A DNA stretch of 64,000 nt from Solen grandis. Lineage: Eukaryota; Mollusca; Bivalvia; Adapedonta; Solenidae. The translations under genes were made by a program, and so were the position numbers. The DNA is taken from NCBI GenBank assembly GCA_021229015.1, contig CM037778.1, positions 84,460,848 through 84,524,847 of the forward strand. The letters are read 5' to 3'. How positions within the stretch are numbered: position 1 is the stretch's first letter; the number at the start of each line of letters is the position of its first letter. Under the pieces are notes generated by a model, which saw nothing but the letters and a program-made list of their open reading frames with translations, had not been told where the DNA came from and did not search any database. This document shows positions 23,069 through 34,178 of the stretch, one piece after another.

Positions 23069-23608
23069 TTAAGGTATTCCCATCCTAATAGCGATCTATT
23101 CCATCAAAGCCATGCATACAACTTAACAATACACATGTATATAAGCTTTTAAAGTGTCAAACAATTGTATTCTTTGGGGCAAATTGACATGAAATGACAA
23201 GTGACAGAAGTTCTTTTATTATCTCCCCTTCATTATTTTGTTGCCATGAGTTATATCCCATGAAAACTAAAAAAAAAAAGTGATTTTCTCCATTTTCCTA
23301 TGGTAGAGTTTAGATTTTTTCACAAAAGTTGATACAAATCATAAAATACATCTTTCTACCATGAGTTTTTCTCATGAATCAAATTCAGTTTTTCATATTC
23401 TCAGAAAATACATATTTTTCATAGGCTTAAATGTTAACTTATATGCGGATTATCTCCCCCAAATTAGATAAAATTGAAAAAAAAAAAAAAAAAACTCATG
23501 GTGAAACATTTTTATTTTTGAATGTATTCAAAGTGACAAAGTTTCATAGAAATATAACCATCCAGTGGCAAGATATGTAATATGGCTGTTAGGATGGGAA
23601 TACCTTAA
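23069..23608. mobile_element. 540-bp TIR element with TTAA ends
   Basis: The left end TTAA + 'ggtattcccatcctaa' is matched at the right end by 'ttaggatgggaatacc' + TTAA (positions 23069-23088 and 23589-23608). Coding capacity is absent, so it is a non-autonomous DNA transposon. TTAA at both borders suggests a TTAA target, though TA is also possible. A 120-bp interior piece recurs at 20924-21050. Inside are 'ccatgagtt' motifs in both orientations and an A-run near 23475. Confidence 0.75.
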
Positions 23609-23844
23609 TATTAAAATCATATAGAAACCTATTTATGACTATTTTGCCACATATACATGAAGATTAGAAACAATTTTAGTAACGAATTTGTTCTAGAATA
23701 AATGCCTATAAAATTTAATACATGTACATGTAAAAAATTAGGGTGAACTATTTGAAAACTGTTGACCTGTACCTGCTAACGGTAAGCAATAATATGCCTC
23801 ATTTTTAAGAAAAAATCCGATGACCAGACTTTCTGTTATATTTG
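23609..23844. other. No recognised feature
   Basis: Short AT-rich spacer before the minisatellite. Confidence 0.4.
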
Positions 23845-26160
23845 GGTGACAAGTGTTCATGACAGAATGGACGACTAGTATACATGGCGTAGCGGTTGAT
23901 TAGTGTACATGGCGTAGCGGACGACTAGTATACATGGCGTAGCACTTGATTCGTGTACATGGCGTAGCGGACGACTAGTATACATAGCGTAGCACTTGAT
24001 TCGTGTACATGTCGTAGAGGACGACAAGTATACATGGCGTAGCGGTTGATTAGTGTACATGGCGTAGCGGAAGACTAGTATACATAGCGTAGCACTTGAT
24101 TCGTGTACATGTCGTAGAGGACGACTAGTATACATGGCGTAGCGGTTGATTCGTGTACATGCCGTAGAGGACGACTAGTATACATAGCGTAGCGGTTGAT
24201 TAGTGTACATGACGTAGCGGACGACAAGTATACATGGCATAGCGGTTGATTAGTGTACATGACGTAGAGGACGACTAGTATACATGGCGTAGCGGTTGAT
24301 AAGTGTACATGTCGTAGCGGACGACAAGTATACATAGCGTAGCGCTTGATTCGTGTACATGACGTAGCGGACGACTAGTATACATAGCGTAGCGGTTGAT
24401 TCTTGTACATGTCGTAGAGGACGACTAGTATACATGGCGTAGCGGTTGATTAGTGTACATGTCGTAGAGGACGACTAGTATACATGGCGTAGCGGTTGAT
24501 TAGTGTACATGTCGTAGAGGACAACTAGTATACATGGCGTAGCGGTTGATTAGTGTACATGTCGTAGAGGACAACTAGTATACATAGCGTAGCGGTTGAT
24601 TAGTGTACATGACGTAGAGGACTACTAGTATACATGGCGTAGCGGTTGATTAGTGTACATGACGTAGAAGACGACAAGTATACATAGCGTAGCGGTTGAT
24701 TAGTGTACATGACGTAGAGGACTACTAGTATACATAGCGTAGCGGTTGATTAGTGTACATGTCGTAGAGAACGACTAGTATACATGGCATAGCGGTTGAT
24801 TAGTGTACATGTCGTAGAGGACGACTAGTATACATGACGTAGCGGTTGATTAGTGTACATGTCGTAGAGAACGACTAGTATACATGGCGTAGCGGTTGAT
24901 TAGTGTACATGTCGTAGAGGACGACTAGTATACATGGCATAGCGGTTGATTCGTGTACATGTCGAAGAGGACGACTAGTATACATAACATAGCGGTTGAT
25001 TAGTGTACATGTCGTAGTGGACGACTAGTATACATAGCGTAGCGGTTGATTAGTGTACATGTCGTAGAGGACGTAAAGTATACATGGCGTAGCGGTTGGT
25101 TAGTGTACATGTCGTAGAGGACGACTAGTATACATGGCGTAGCGGTTGATTAGTGTACATGTCGTAGAGGACGACTAGCATGCATGGCGTAGCGGTTGTT
25201 TAGTGTACATGTCGTAGAGGACGACTAGTATACATAACATAGCGGTTGATTAGTGTACATGTCGTAGAGGACGACTAGTATACATGGCGTAGCTGTTGAT
25301 TAGTGTACATGTCGTAGAGGACGACTCGTATACATGGCGTAGCTGTTGATTAGTGTACATGTCGTAGAGGACGACTAGTATACATGGCGTAGCAATTGAT
25401 TAGTGTACATGGCGTAGCGGACGACTAGTATACATAGCGTAGCGCTTGATTAGTGTACATGGCGTAGCGGACGACCATTATACATAGCGTAGCGCTTGAT
25501 TAGTATACATGTCGTAGTGGACGACCAGTATACATAGCGTAGCGCTTGATTAGTGTACATGTCGTAGCGGACGACCAGTATAAATAGAGTAGCGGTTGAT
25601 TAGTGTACATGTCGTAGCGGACAACTAGTATACATAGCGTAGCGCTTGATTAGTGTACATGACGTAGCGGACGACTAGTATACATAGCATAGCGCTTGAT
25701 TAGTGTACATGGCGTAGCGGACGACTAGTATACATAGCGTAGCACTTGATTAGTGTACATGACGTAGCGGACGACTAGTATACATGGCGTAGCGCTTGAT
25801 TAGTGTACATGACGTAGCGGACGACTAGTAAACATGACGTAGCGGTTGATTAGTGTACATGTCGTAGCAGACGACTAGTATACATGACGTAGTCGTTGAT
25901 TCGTGTACATGACGTAGCGGACGAATAGTATACACGGCGTAGATAGTGACCGGTATGCATGTTAGAGCGGGTGACAAGTAAACATAGCGTAGCGGACGAC
26001 CAGTATTCATGGCGTAGCGGATGACCAGTGTACATAGTGGAACGGGTGACCAGTGTTCATGGATGATCCGTGTTCATTGCGGAGCGGGATACAAGTGTAT
26101 TTTGCGATGTGGACGGCGAGTGTATAGGATTCGGCGACCAACGTACATTGCGTTTCGGCT
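23845..26160 (+). repeat. 25-bp minisatellite in 50-bp higher-order units
   Basis: About 2.3 kb. Two related 25-mers alternate, 'acgactagtatacatggcgt'+'agcgg' and 'ttgattagtgtacatgtcgt'+'agagg', giving a precise 50-bp period over roughly 43 units. The flanks of the array prefer '..cgtagcgg', whereas the middle (about 24400-25400) prefers 'gtcgtagagg', so the centre was homogenised separately. The right end decays from about 25925 to 26160 into single 25-bp-like units. Several minus-strand frames remain open because three units of 25 bp make 25 codons; they are not genes. Confidence 0.95.
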
Positions 26161-27595
26161 GTTCAGTTAGAGTAATATTTGTGTGCATTTATTATTGCTA
26201 ACTGTTAGTGGTGGGCTTATTAATCATAAAGTCAACGAATCAGTGATGAGCTACTGGTTGACGTGACGATGACGACGAAAAAAATTTGTTGGCAAATTAT
26301 TGACGAAAAAAGAGGGCTTTCGATATTTCATGCGCACCTGATACGCAAGTTCCATAAATAAAATAAACTGATACTTGTAAAGTTGCACTTTGCATTTCGT
26401 TGGCCTCTGGTTGTCACATCTTATACAATATTTTCGTTCTAGGTTTATACGATTATATGAGAAATTAAAATTTGTACCTAATCTATATATAATATTATAT
26501 CATATAAATTCTATATAGTACGAGTACTTTGTTTTCATGTTGTACAAAAAATTGTGCCCCTAAAATGGTATATTTTGTATTAAATCATGATTAATCAATG
26601 AATCTGTGACTTTTGCCCCTGATTAATCGACGAATATTTTTCGACTGATTCCAATCATAGATGACAGTTCAGATTGTCAAAGGTTATATCATTAAAGTTT
26701 ATTTTGCCGCAACGCATCATTTGGCGGCGACGCGAGCGTTCGTAATACCGTTCTTATATTTGGCGTGATCAGTAACGTCGCCGCTATGTGTACGGTTTGG
26801 TGCAATTTCCGATGTCAGTTCCGTGGAATTCTTTTTTTTCTTTTTTCAGTAAGAACGTTGTATATGAAAAATAAAGGGGCGGGATAAGGCCAAATTTTAA
26901 TAATATTTGTTTTTATTATTTACATCAATTAGCATTAAATTACCATCATTTATTGCGTATCAATATTAAACAGGTGCCTTTTAAATCAATATAATTATGT
27001 TTCTATTTGCAAAATCGTTAAACTTAAACCATTTACATGTCGAACTCCACAACCCGTGGCTCTACGGTACCAGTTTACTTACAAAATATTGCGATGTTTT
27101 GGTCGTAGCGTCATCTCTCAATTGTTTATTTGTACATGTTATATTAGCTTCTGCCACTCGAGATTAAGATAAAACTTTTGCCAAAATGAAGAAGTGTCTG
27201 GATAGTTATTTTCAGTATGTAACAAAATGACCAAGGGCGGACAACTCTCTAAGGTAGAATAAATACCAAACAACTTTCTTTAAAATTATATTTAATATAA
27301 AAATATAAACAATGAGAATATTAGAAAAAGAATTAAAGAATATGAAAAAAAAAACTGCCGGCTAACTGTCTCTATCTGTTGGTACAATAATAAATAATAA
27401 CTGCACTGAACGTCCTGTTTTCACTTTAAGCCCGCATATTAACTACATAATGACTTACTGATACAAATGTACTTCAATGTGCCACATTCACAAAATGATT
27501 ACTAAATTCACAGTACTCATACACTATAACACGTGCTCTTGTCGATGAACACTGACTTCCTGTCGTCGCTGTCCCTTCAGTATGTGTGATCCACT
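26161..27595. other. No recognised feature
   Basis: Single-copy-looking sequence. A patch near 26705-26800 is richer in CG ('gcggcgacgcgagcg'), but no open frame or RNA structure is convincing. Confidence 0.45.
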
Positions 27596-27825
27596 TAGTC
27601 CACCGTAGACACCCTGTCGTCCATATGACGCAGATTCTCCCGTCCTTACGACGTAGTCTACCAATGGGGTCCCGTATCGACTGTGACCACCCAGATTACA
27701 TAACTAATTACGACTAGTCCACCGTAGACACCCTGTCGTCCATATGACGCATGCGTAGATTCTCCCGTCCTTGTGACGTAGTCTACCAATGGGGTCCCGT
27801 ATCGACTGTAACCTTCTGGCTTACA
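27596..27825 (+). repeat. Two-unit tandem duplication, period 119 bp
   Basis: 'tagtccaccgtagacaccct' at 27596 and again at 27715, each followed by 'gtcgtccatatgacgca' and 'ccaatggggtcccgtatcga'. The second unit has a small insertion 'tgcgta'. The high identity points to a recent duplication. Confidence 0.9.
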
Positions 27826-28011
27826 TAGGCTCCATGCCCCAACTAAATACGGCTACAAACAATAAATAGCTCTTATTTACTTATCACGCCAAATATAATG
27901 TGCAGACACTATATTACTTCATAATACTACGTTCATACCAAATAACAAATCTCTGGTATTTCATACGTGCATTTTATACCTATTATGGTTTTACATAAGC
28001 GCATTAACGTA

Positions 28012-28167
28012 GAGAACTGCCCTTGTTCGCAAGTATATGCCAAACAGATATTCAATACATATCCACATTTCATAATTACATCAGTGCATTAAAAACAGAA
28101 CCGTCCTCGTTAGCAATTATATACCAGACAGATATTCCATACAACTCCACGTTTCTTAATTCCAAAA
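28012..28167 (+). repeat. Degenerate two-unit repeat, period about 84 bp
   Basis: 'gaactgcccttgttcgcaa' followed by 'cagatattcaatacatatcc' is echoed by 'gaaccgtcctcgttagcaa' and 'cagatattccatacaactcc'. The 61-codon frame across it is a by-product. Confidence 0.6.
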
Positions 28168-29084
28168 CATATACTGTTGGACAAATACTTCCATGTATAT
28201 TCAGGTAATATCAAAATTAAGGACATACCTATAAACTAACATAATTATTCTCAAAATTACATGAAATATACATAATAATGCAGAGCTATGTACTTAAGAT
28301 TCCTTGGCCTATAGAACCAAAACTTCTAAAACTACCGAGAATTAAATATGATTGTACACTCGTTTCCCTTAGAAGAAACAATACAACAATCTACAAAATA
28401 AATATTTAAAATAAAATCTAAGCTTCATATCTACCTGCAAAAATGAAATACAAAATAAAATTTTACTCACACAAGCTCCGTAATGAAATTTGGTCAGAAT
28501 ACTCTAGACTGGACCAGGTATCCTCCGTAGCTCCCATCGATATCTGACACGGAGGCTCCCTATAAATCAGCTTATATACTAAAACCCCCCGATTTACTCT
28601 TAAAAAACAAATATCACGTGAATCGTGCAATAAATTGTAAATCGCTTAATCCCGTGCATCCCGAGAAATACTGACAACACTGAGGTATACTGATAAAAAG
28701 GGCTAATATAAAGAAACTATAGGTTTAAACTTCTAAACCTTAAACACCTCTCTTAATACACTTAAAACTTAGCAAAACAGTAAATATAACTATTTCGAAC
28801 CCTAATCATATCTCATTCTGAACAAAAGGTAATAAAAGAAACCTGTGATAAACCTTATATAACCAAAATCGGTTAACACAGTTCCACTCTGGCCTAATTG
28901 ACAAATACAACGTACTCTAAATCTATGATTATTTTCAGGCCACGTCAACATTATTTTGTGACACAGTAAATAATGGAAACTATCACGCCATGTAAAATGC
29001 ACTAGTTAAGTTCACCGGTAATTGGCAATGTTTGGTTATCCACTGTTTTCTGTTTGTTTTCGATCTATGTATGCAACTTTAGTA
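28168..29084. other. No recognised feature
   Basis: AT-rich, no domain in short frames. Confidence 0.45.
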
Positions 29085-29160
29085 TGTAGAGACCGGGGAT
29101 CGAACTCATGGGCTTCAACTGCCATTGCGGATACTCTAACCACACAATCACCGTAACCTA
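29085..29160 (-). repeat. SINE family 1 head, minus strand
   Basis: The minus strand reads 'gtgtggttagagtatccgca' (A-box region) then 'gagttcgatccccgg' (B-box, complement of 29095-29109). Only the tRNA-like head is preserved. Confidence 0.55.
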
Positions 29161-29493
29161 TAATGTATACAGTATACTAAATCAAACAACCGACGTTAAG
29201 TCTTGTATTACCTGCATCTTGCGAATTGTCATGCCGTGAGATACATGTAAAAAACACTGGATTCCAGAAATCGCCTGTTTTTAAACTCACATTTATTGTC
29301 AGTATCCAGTGCAGGATATTTGTGATCCTTATTCAATTTATCATGTACAACCACTTTGTTGCCGATTTATCGAAATAACATTGAAGTCGGTTGACATGAT
29401 ACTATATTCTGCCACACTATCTATGTCGGACAATAATTGTAAGAACTTGTTTCTCAATCGTCGTAAAACAAACAACTTTGGTAACGCGACCAG

Positions 29494-29993
29494 GGGTCGA
29501 CCGGTGGCCGAGTGGTAAGAGCGTCCGCCTCGGGACCGGGAGGTCGGTGGGTTCGATCCCCGATAGTTGCGACATTAGCATAATGTTAAGAATGTGGTCA
29601 GCTAATGTTTAAGGGAGTTGCTGGACTGGTTGGCGCTCAGCATATTGTTTATAGGGTAGTTGCTGGACTGGTTGGCGCTCAGCATAATTGTTTTATAAGG
29701 GTAGTTGCTGGACTGGTTGGCGCTCAGCATAATTGTTTTATAAGGGTAGTTGCTGGACTGGTTGGCGCTCAGCATAATTGTTTTATAAGGGTAGTTGCTG
29801 GACTGGTTTGCGCTCAGCGTAATTGTTTTATAAGGGTAGTTGCTGGACTGGTTGGCCCGGTGTCAGGATAATGTGACTGGGTGTGGATTCATGCCACATG
29901 TCTACGACGTGATACTGCAGTGTGACAGCACTATATCTGTCTCAACTAGACACGTCTCCAAATGACTGAATACGTTAAACCAAAGAAACAAAC
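29494..29993 (+). repeat. SINE family 1 with internally expanded 45-bp unit
   Basis: The tRNA head ('ggtggccgagtggtaagagc', B-box 'gggttcgatcccc') and the 3' body ('ggcccggtgtcaggataatg', 'catgccacatgtctacgacg') are those of the family. In between, the segment 'gggtagttgctggactggtt'+'ggcgctcagcataattg' is present about six times in tandem with a 45-bp period (29605-29850). Because 45 is divisible by three, an 88-codon frame with a 15-residue repeat results; it is not a gene. Confidence 0.9.
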
Positions 29994-30172
29994 AAACCAG
30001 GTGTTGAAAATACGACCCTTGTTTTCCCTCAATATTTATGTTGCAGTGACCACTGTGTATGCATATATGCACAATCGGAAACAATTAATACAATATAGTA
30101 AATTCCATAACCGTAATATACCTGTTTGGTTATGTGAGGTATCATGTCTTTGCAGTTGGTACTTAAACATTT

Positions 30173-30420
30173 GGGGGCCGCCGTGGCCAAGCGGTTTCAG
30201 TCGTGGACTACAAATCTCTCAGACCCTCACCGCTGTGGGTTCGAATCCCGGTAGGGACTTCGGATTTTTCATGTGAGGAAGCCTTCCAGCTGGCTTGCGG
30301 TGGGTCGGTGGTTCTACCCGGGTACCTCTGTGTACTCGGGGTCTTCCTCCACCTGTAATTAGCTGGACGTCGCTATATGATTGAAATACTATTGCAGCGA
30401 CGGTAAACCCCAATACTACA
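30173..30420 (+). repeat. SINE family 2, full length with target duplication
   Basis: A 248-bp tRNA-derived SINE. A-box-like 'tggccaagcggtttcag' (30184-30200), B-box 'gggttcgaatcccgg' (30237-30251), then 'gaggaagccttccagctggc', 'gtaattagctggacgtcgct' and a 3' end 'gcgacggtaaaccccaatac'. It is flanked by 'acttaaacattt' (30161-30172) and 'acttaaaccttt' (30421-30432), a 12-bp target duplication with one mismatch. Other copies: 20395-20575, 39911-40039, 63100-63184. Confidence 0.88.
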
Positions 30421-30452
30421 ACTTAAACCTTTAGTTATTCGAGTTATTACTT

Positions 30453-30454
30453 TT

Positions 30455-30485
<31 letters not shown>

Positions 30486-30492
30486 CACACAG
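30453..30492 (+). repeat. (AC)n microsatellite
   Basis: About 20 AC dinucleotides with a single G interruption at 30480. Confidence 0.95.
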
Positions 30493-31367
30493 AGCCACAC
30501 ATACCCCCTTTTATGCCAAAATAAAACTTTCAGGGCCAAATAGTTGCAGAATTTAAACTCGAACGCGAAAGTAATCGTGATATTTTAGCGAGGGATAAAA
30601 TAAGCAAACAAGATATAGGTAATTTTTTTTATAATTACACAAAATCACTTGCTCATGCATATTAAACTGGTTACTTATTTGTCATTGTTGAAAGAGTTTA
30701 TATACAAATATTATTGATTGTTGAATCTGGATGTCACTCAACCATCGAAGAAATATATTACATAGATACTGAATCAACTGTTTCTGTATTTACATAAGCA
30801 TAAGTCATATTACAGTAGGCAAAAGAAGGCGTAAATTGATTCTTCAAAGTACAAATAAATACAATGTTGAAACAGCTCCTTCACAGATGGTCACTGACGG
30901 AAATTTATATTTTACAATGTGTATGATGTCTATCAATACCCATCAACAGACGCATGGTCACCAAATCCAACCATCAATGGTCGTAAAAAATAGATGTTTT
31001 TCCCATCACAGGTTTTACCGTCAAAGAGGGTATTGAAACTATATTTAAAATTATAAAACCTGTATTGAGATTTTCTATTTTCAATCACTTGGCTGATCTT
31101 ATTAACGTTTCGTGCATGCGCTAACGTTATAGGCCGAAGTTACGAAATCACTACCCTGAACTGGTGAAGAAGCCATATTGCAGAAAGTGTCACGTCGTAC
31201 CACAAGCAGGGATACCGTAAACTAATTTTAAATGATTTGCATTTATGAAAATAGCCTTTTCCTGTACAATGTGACCTACACTGTCAGGAACAAAAACTTT
31301 AACGAGGAGAGTAGTTTTTTTATTTATGTCATAAATCTATCGATCATTCCCATCACTGAATAAATAG
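30493..31367. other. No recognised feature
   Basis: Nothing supportable. Confidence 0.45.
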
Positions 31368-32262
31368 AGCATTTTACCTCTGAATAACGGCCCAATGGCT
31401 GATCCAGCGAGAGGCTTCCAAATTATAAGGCATTTTACCTCTGAATAACGGTCCAATGGCTGATCCAGCGAGAGGCTTCCAAATTATAAGGCATTTTACC
31501 CCTGAATAACGGTCCAATGGTGAACAAAGGCCAGCGAGAGGATGCCAAGTTATAAGTCATTTTACCTCTGAATAACGGTCCAATGGTGAACAAAGGCCAG
31601 CGAGAGGATTCCAAGTTATAAGTCATTTTACCTCTGAATAACGGTCCAATTCTTAACAAAGGCCAGCGAGAGGATTCTAAGTTATGAGGCCTTTACCTCT
31701 AAATTACGGACCAATGGTGAACAGAGGCCAGCGAATGTATTCCAAGTCATTTTACCTCTGAAAAACGGTTTAATGGTGAACAAAGGCCAGCGAATGTATT
31801 CCAAGTTTTAAGTCATTTTACCTCTAAATTACGGACCAATGGTGAACAGAGGCCAGCGAATGTATTCCAAGTTTTAAGTCATTTTACCTCTAAATAACGG
31901 ACCAATGGTGAACAAAGGCCAGCGAATGTATTCCAAGTTTTAATTCATTTTACCTCTAAATTACGGACCAATGGTGAACAAAGGCCAGCGAATGTATTCC
32001 AAGTTATAAGTCATTTTACCTCTGTATAACGGCCCAATGGTGAACAAAGGCCAGCGAGAGGATTCCAAGTTATAAGTCATTTTACCTCTGAATAACGGTC
32101 CAATGGTGAACAAAGGCCAGCGAGAGGATTCCAAGTTATAAGTCATTTTACCTCTGAATAACGGCCCAATGATGAACAAAGGCCAGCGATAGGATTCCAA
32201 GTTATAAGTCATTTTACCTCTGAATAAGAGCCCGACGGTGAACAGAGGCCAGTGACCGATAA
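31368..32262 (+). repeat. 61/66-bp tandem satellite, about 14 units
   Basis: Unit 'cattttacctctgaataacg' then 'gtccaatggtgaacaaaggc', 'cagcgagaggattccaag' and 'ttataagt'. The first two units are 61 bp ('ctgatccagcg' variant) and the rest about 66 bp. Units in the middle (about 31710-32000) carry 'gaatgtattccaag', which separates them into a subfamily. The minus-strand frames with a 22-residue repeat arise because 66 bp equals 22 codons. Confidence 0.92.
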
Positions 32263-33002
32263 TTTAGCCATTGAATATTAGCCACCTCCAAGTAAAGGCC
32301 ATGTTTCGGTTGTGGCCAGTGACCTTTGTTCACAGGTCTCAGTGGACATAATTACGAAAATCTTATTGTCATAAACGATACAATCGTTTTAAATTAAAGA
32401 AGTCCATACAAATACAAAAAAATCCATTTGAAGATTTTAGATATTTACACTATACACATGCAAATGCATGCAAGCATATACAAGAGAATGTACACAAAAA
32501 AGAAAACAAACACTAAATTGGACATTTTAACACATATGACCTGTGAATGTCACTTAGCCAATTATTTTGGTAGACATTATTAACGGACATGAACGGATCT
32601 GTCATTGCGCTATCTAGATTTTTGTTTACACAGGTAGATCTGATCACGGTTGCTATAAAATCATAATTTTTCGTTGACACTAAATGTCGAGGAATCTGTA
32701 TAACAGACAATACCGTTGGTACATAGATGGTTATTAATGGATTCGAGTTCAAGAAAACAGTGATTGATTAATGAACAATTTTCCTAGGGGTAATATTTCC
32801 GGATAAAAAATCAGGAATACGACGAAAATAAATCAACCAATAGCATGAATGATTTAAAGGTATACGGAATAATAAAATAAGTAATGATACGCATTATATA
32901 TACTATATTTTGAAGTAATAGATATATCTATTGAAATACTTATAACGCTGACTCCAGATTCAATGGATCTGACAGCAGTACGCTCAGTAACATTATCTCA
33001 AC
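32263..33002. other. No recognised feature
   Basis: A 79-codon minus-strand frame (32513-32752) has a fairly even composition but no domain I recognise. The rest is AT-rich. Confidence 0.35.
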
Positions 33003-33165
33003 ACCTTGACAACCAGTCCTGGAACTACCCTGATACTGAGAACCAGGCAAAGAAGACATACTAGAACCATTTTAATGATGGTATGTCCTGACCGGAGATT
33101 GAACCCACGACTCCGGCCTTCGTGATAATAGATTACTGCGCATCTGAACTTAACGCTGTACATTA
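33003..33165 (-). repeat. SINE family 1, 5' half, minus strand
   Basis: The minus strand shows a head with B-box 'gtgggttcaatctccgg', 'gacataccatcattaaaatg' and 'gggtagttccaggactggtt'. The 3' core is missing. Confidence 0.7.
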
Positions 33166-34019
33166 TTCCGCAATATAGCACTCGAAAAGATGTGTTTTTT
33201 TAACATGTTATTATTGAATTATTGAACAAATTAAAATATATAACGATTAAAATAATGGAAAAACAGTCAGTAAAAATGCGACAATAATAAATCACAAATA
33301 GATAATTATTGCTCAGTTCGTCGAGAAGGATAGAACACAACTTGTCCATGTTACCATGGATACAGCTCACTCACTCCAAAATGAACTTGGTGACTTTTTA
33401 AATGTTCTGATCAAAGAACCTTTATGGAATACTTATATGAAAAACAAGAAAAATGAAGCTACTTTTTTTCTCACATATATGACAAAGAAATGAAGTACCG
33501 GCGGATATTCGAACCACTTAATCTGATAATTTGAACAATCATAACTTATATCATAGCAATATTTTTTTCTTATTTCTTTTCAAAGAGAGATGTTTATTTT
33601 AACCATTTGTTAAAGATGTTAACCATCGATACGTATCGCAAAAACGAACTCGGTGACTTATTGTTTTTCAGTTTTCGATTTCATAAAATATGTGTAAATA
33701 AAATGTAAAAATAAAGATATATGTTCACGTACATAAACAGTAGACGTTTTAAAAATTGTAATAAGCTATTAAATAGGAAAGTGACCACACAAATATAACA
33801 TCATGTTCAGAAAATACATGATTTTTTTGTACGGAATAATTGTGTAACCTCGAGTCGAGTTGAGCTAAAAATAGATTATACCGACAGATATAGACATGAA
33901 GATCACGTGGAAAACATGAAACACGATTTGATGCAACCAAACCAATCAAAATACATGTGATTTATCTTACAATCTTAAATATGGAGTGGAATCTATGTTT
34001 AGCAGTTCAATTCCTTGTT
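33166..34019. other. No recognised feature
   Basis: AT-rich, no supportable structure. Confidence 0.45.
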
Positions 34020-34034
34020 TGTTGACAAGCTATC

Positions 34035-34080
34035 CCTGCAATCAAGCGGTCCCCGGTTCGAGTTCCGGCCTGGCTCTCAA
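34035..34080 (+). repeat. tRNA-like 3' half (SINE head relic)
   Basis: 'gcggtccccggttcgagttc' then 'cggcctggctc' resembles the T-arm/B-box of a tRNA-derived head. The 5' half and body are not visible. Confidence 0.35.
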
Positions 34081-34178
34081 ATACTTGCATCATGTAATAA
34101 GAGTGTCTGACTTGATATATTTGAAAAATACTTCAAGGTTGTCATGGTGATATTAATCCTGATAAAACAGTCGACATA

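Noticed and set aside
23875..26035. Several minus-strand ORFs with MYTSRPLRHVHES-type repeats
   Set aside because: They are readings of the 25/50-bp minisatellite and end where the array changes phase.
29500..29572. Possible tRNA genes at the SINE heads (also 19845, 30180, 38107, 63235)
   Set aside because: A and B boxes are present, but the acceptor stems do not pair well and each is joined to a SINE body or is a fragment.
29605..29871. 88-codon ORF with a 15-residue repeat
   Set aside because: Created by the 45-bp expansion inside a SINE.
31435..32212. Minus-strand ORFs with a 22-residue repeat (FRGKMTYNLESSRWPLF)
   Set aside because: Readings of the 66-bp satellite, with no start context or non-repeat coding part.
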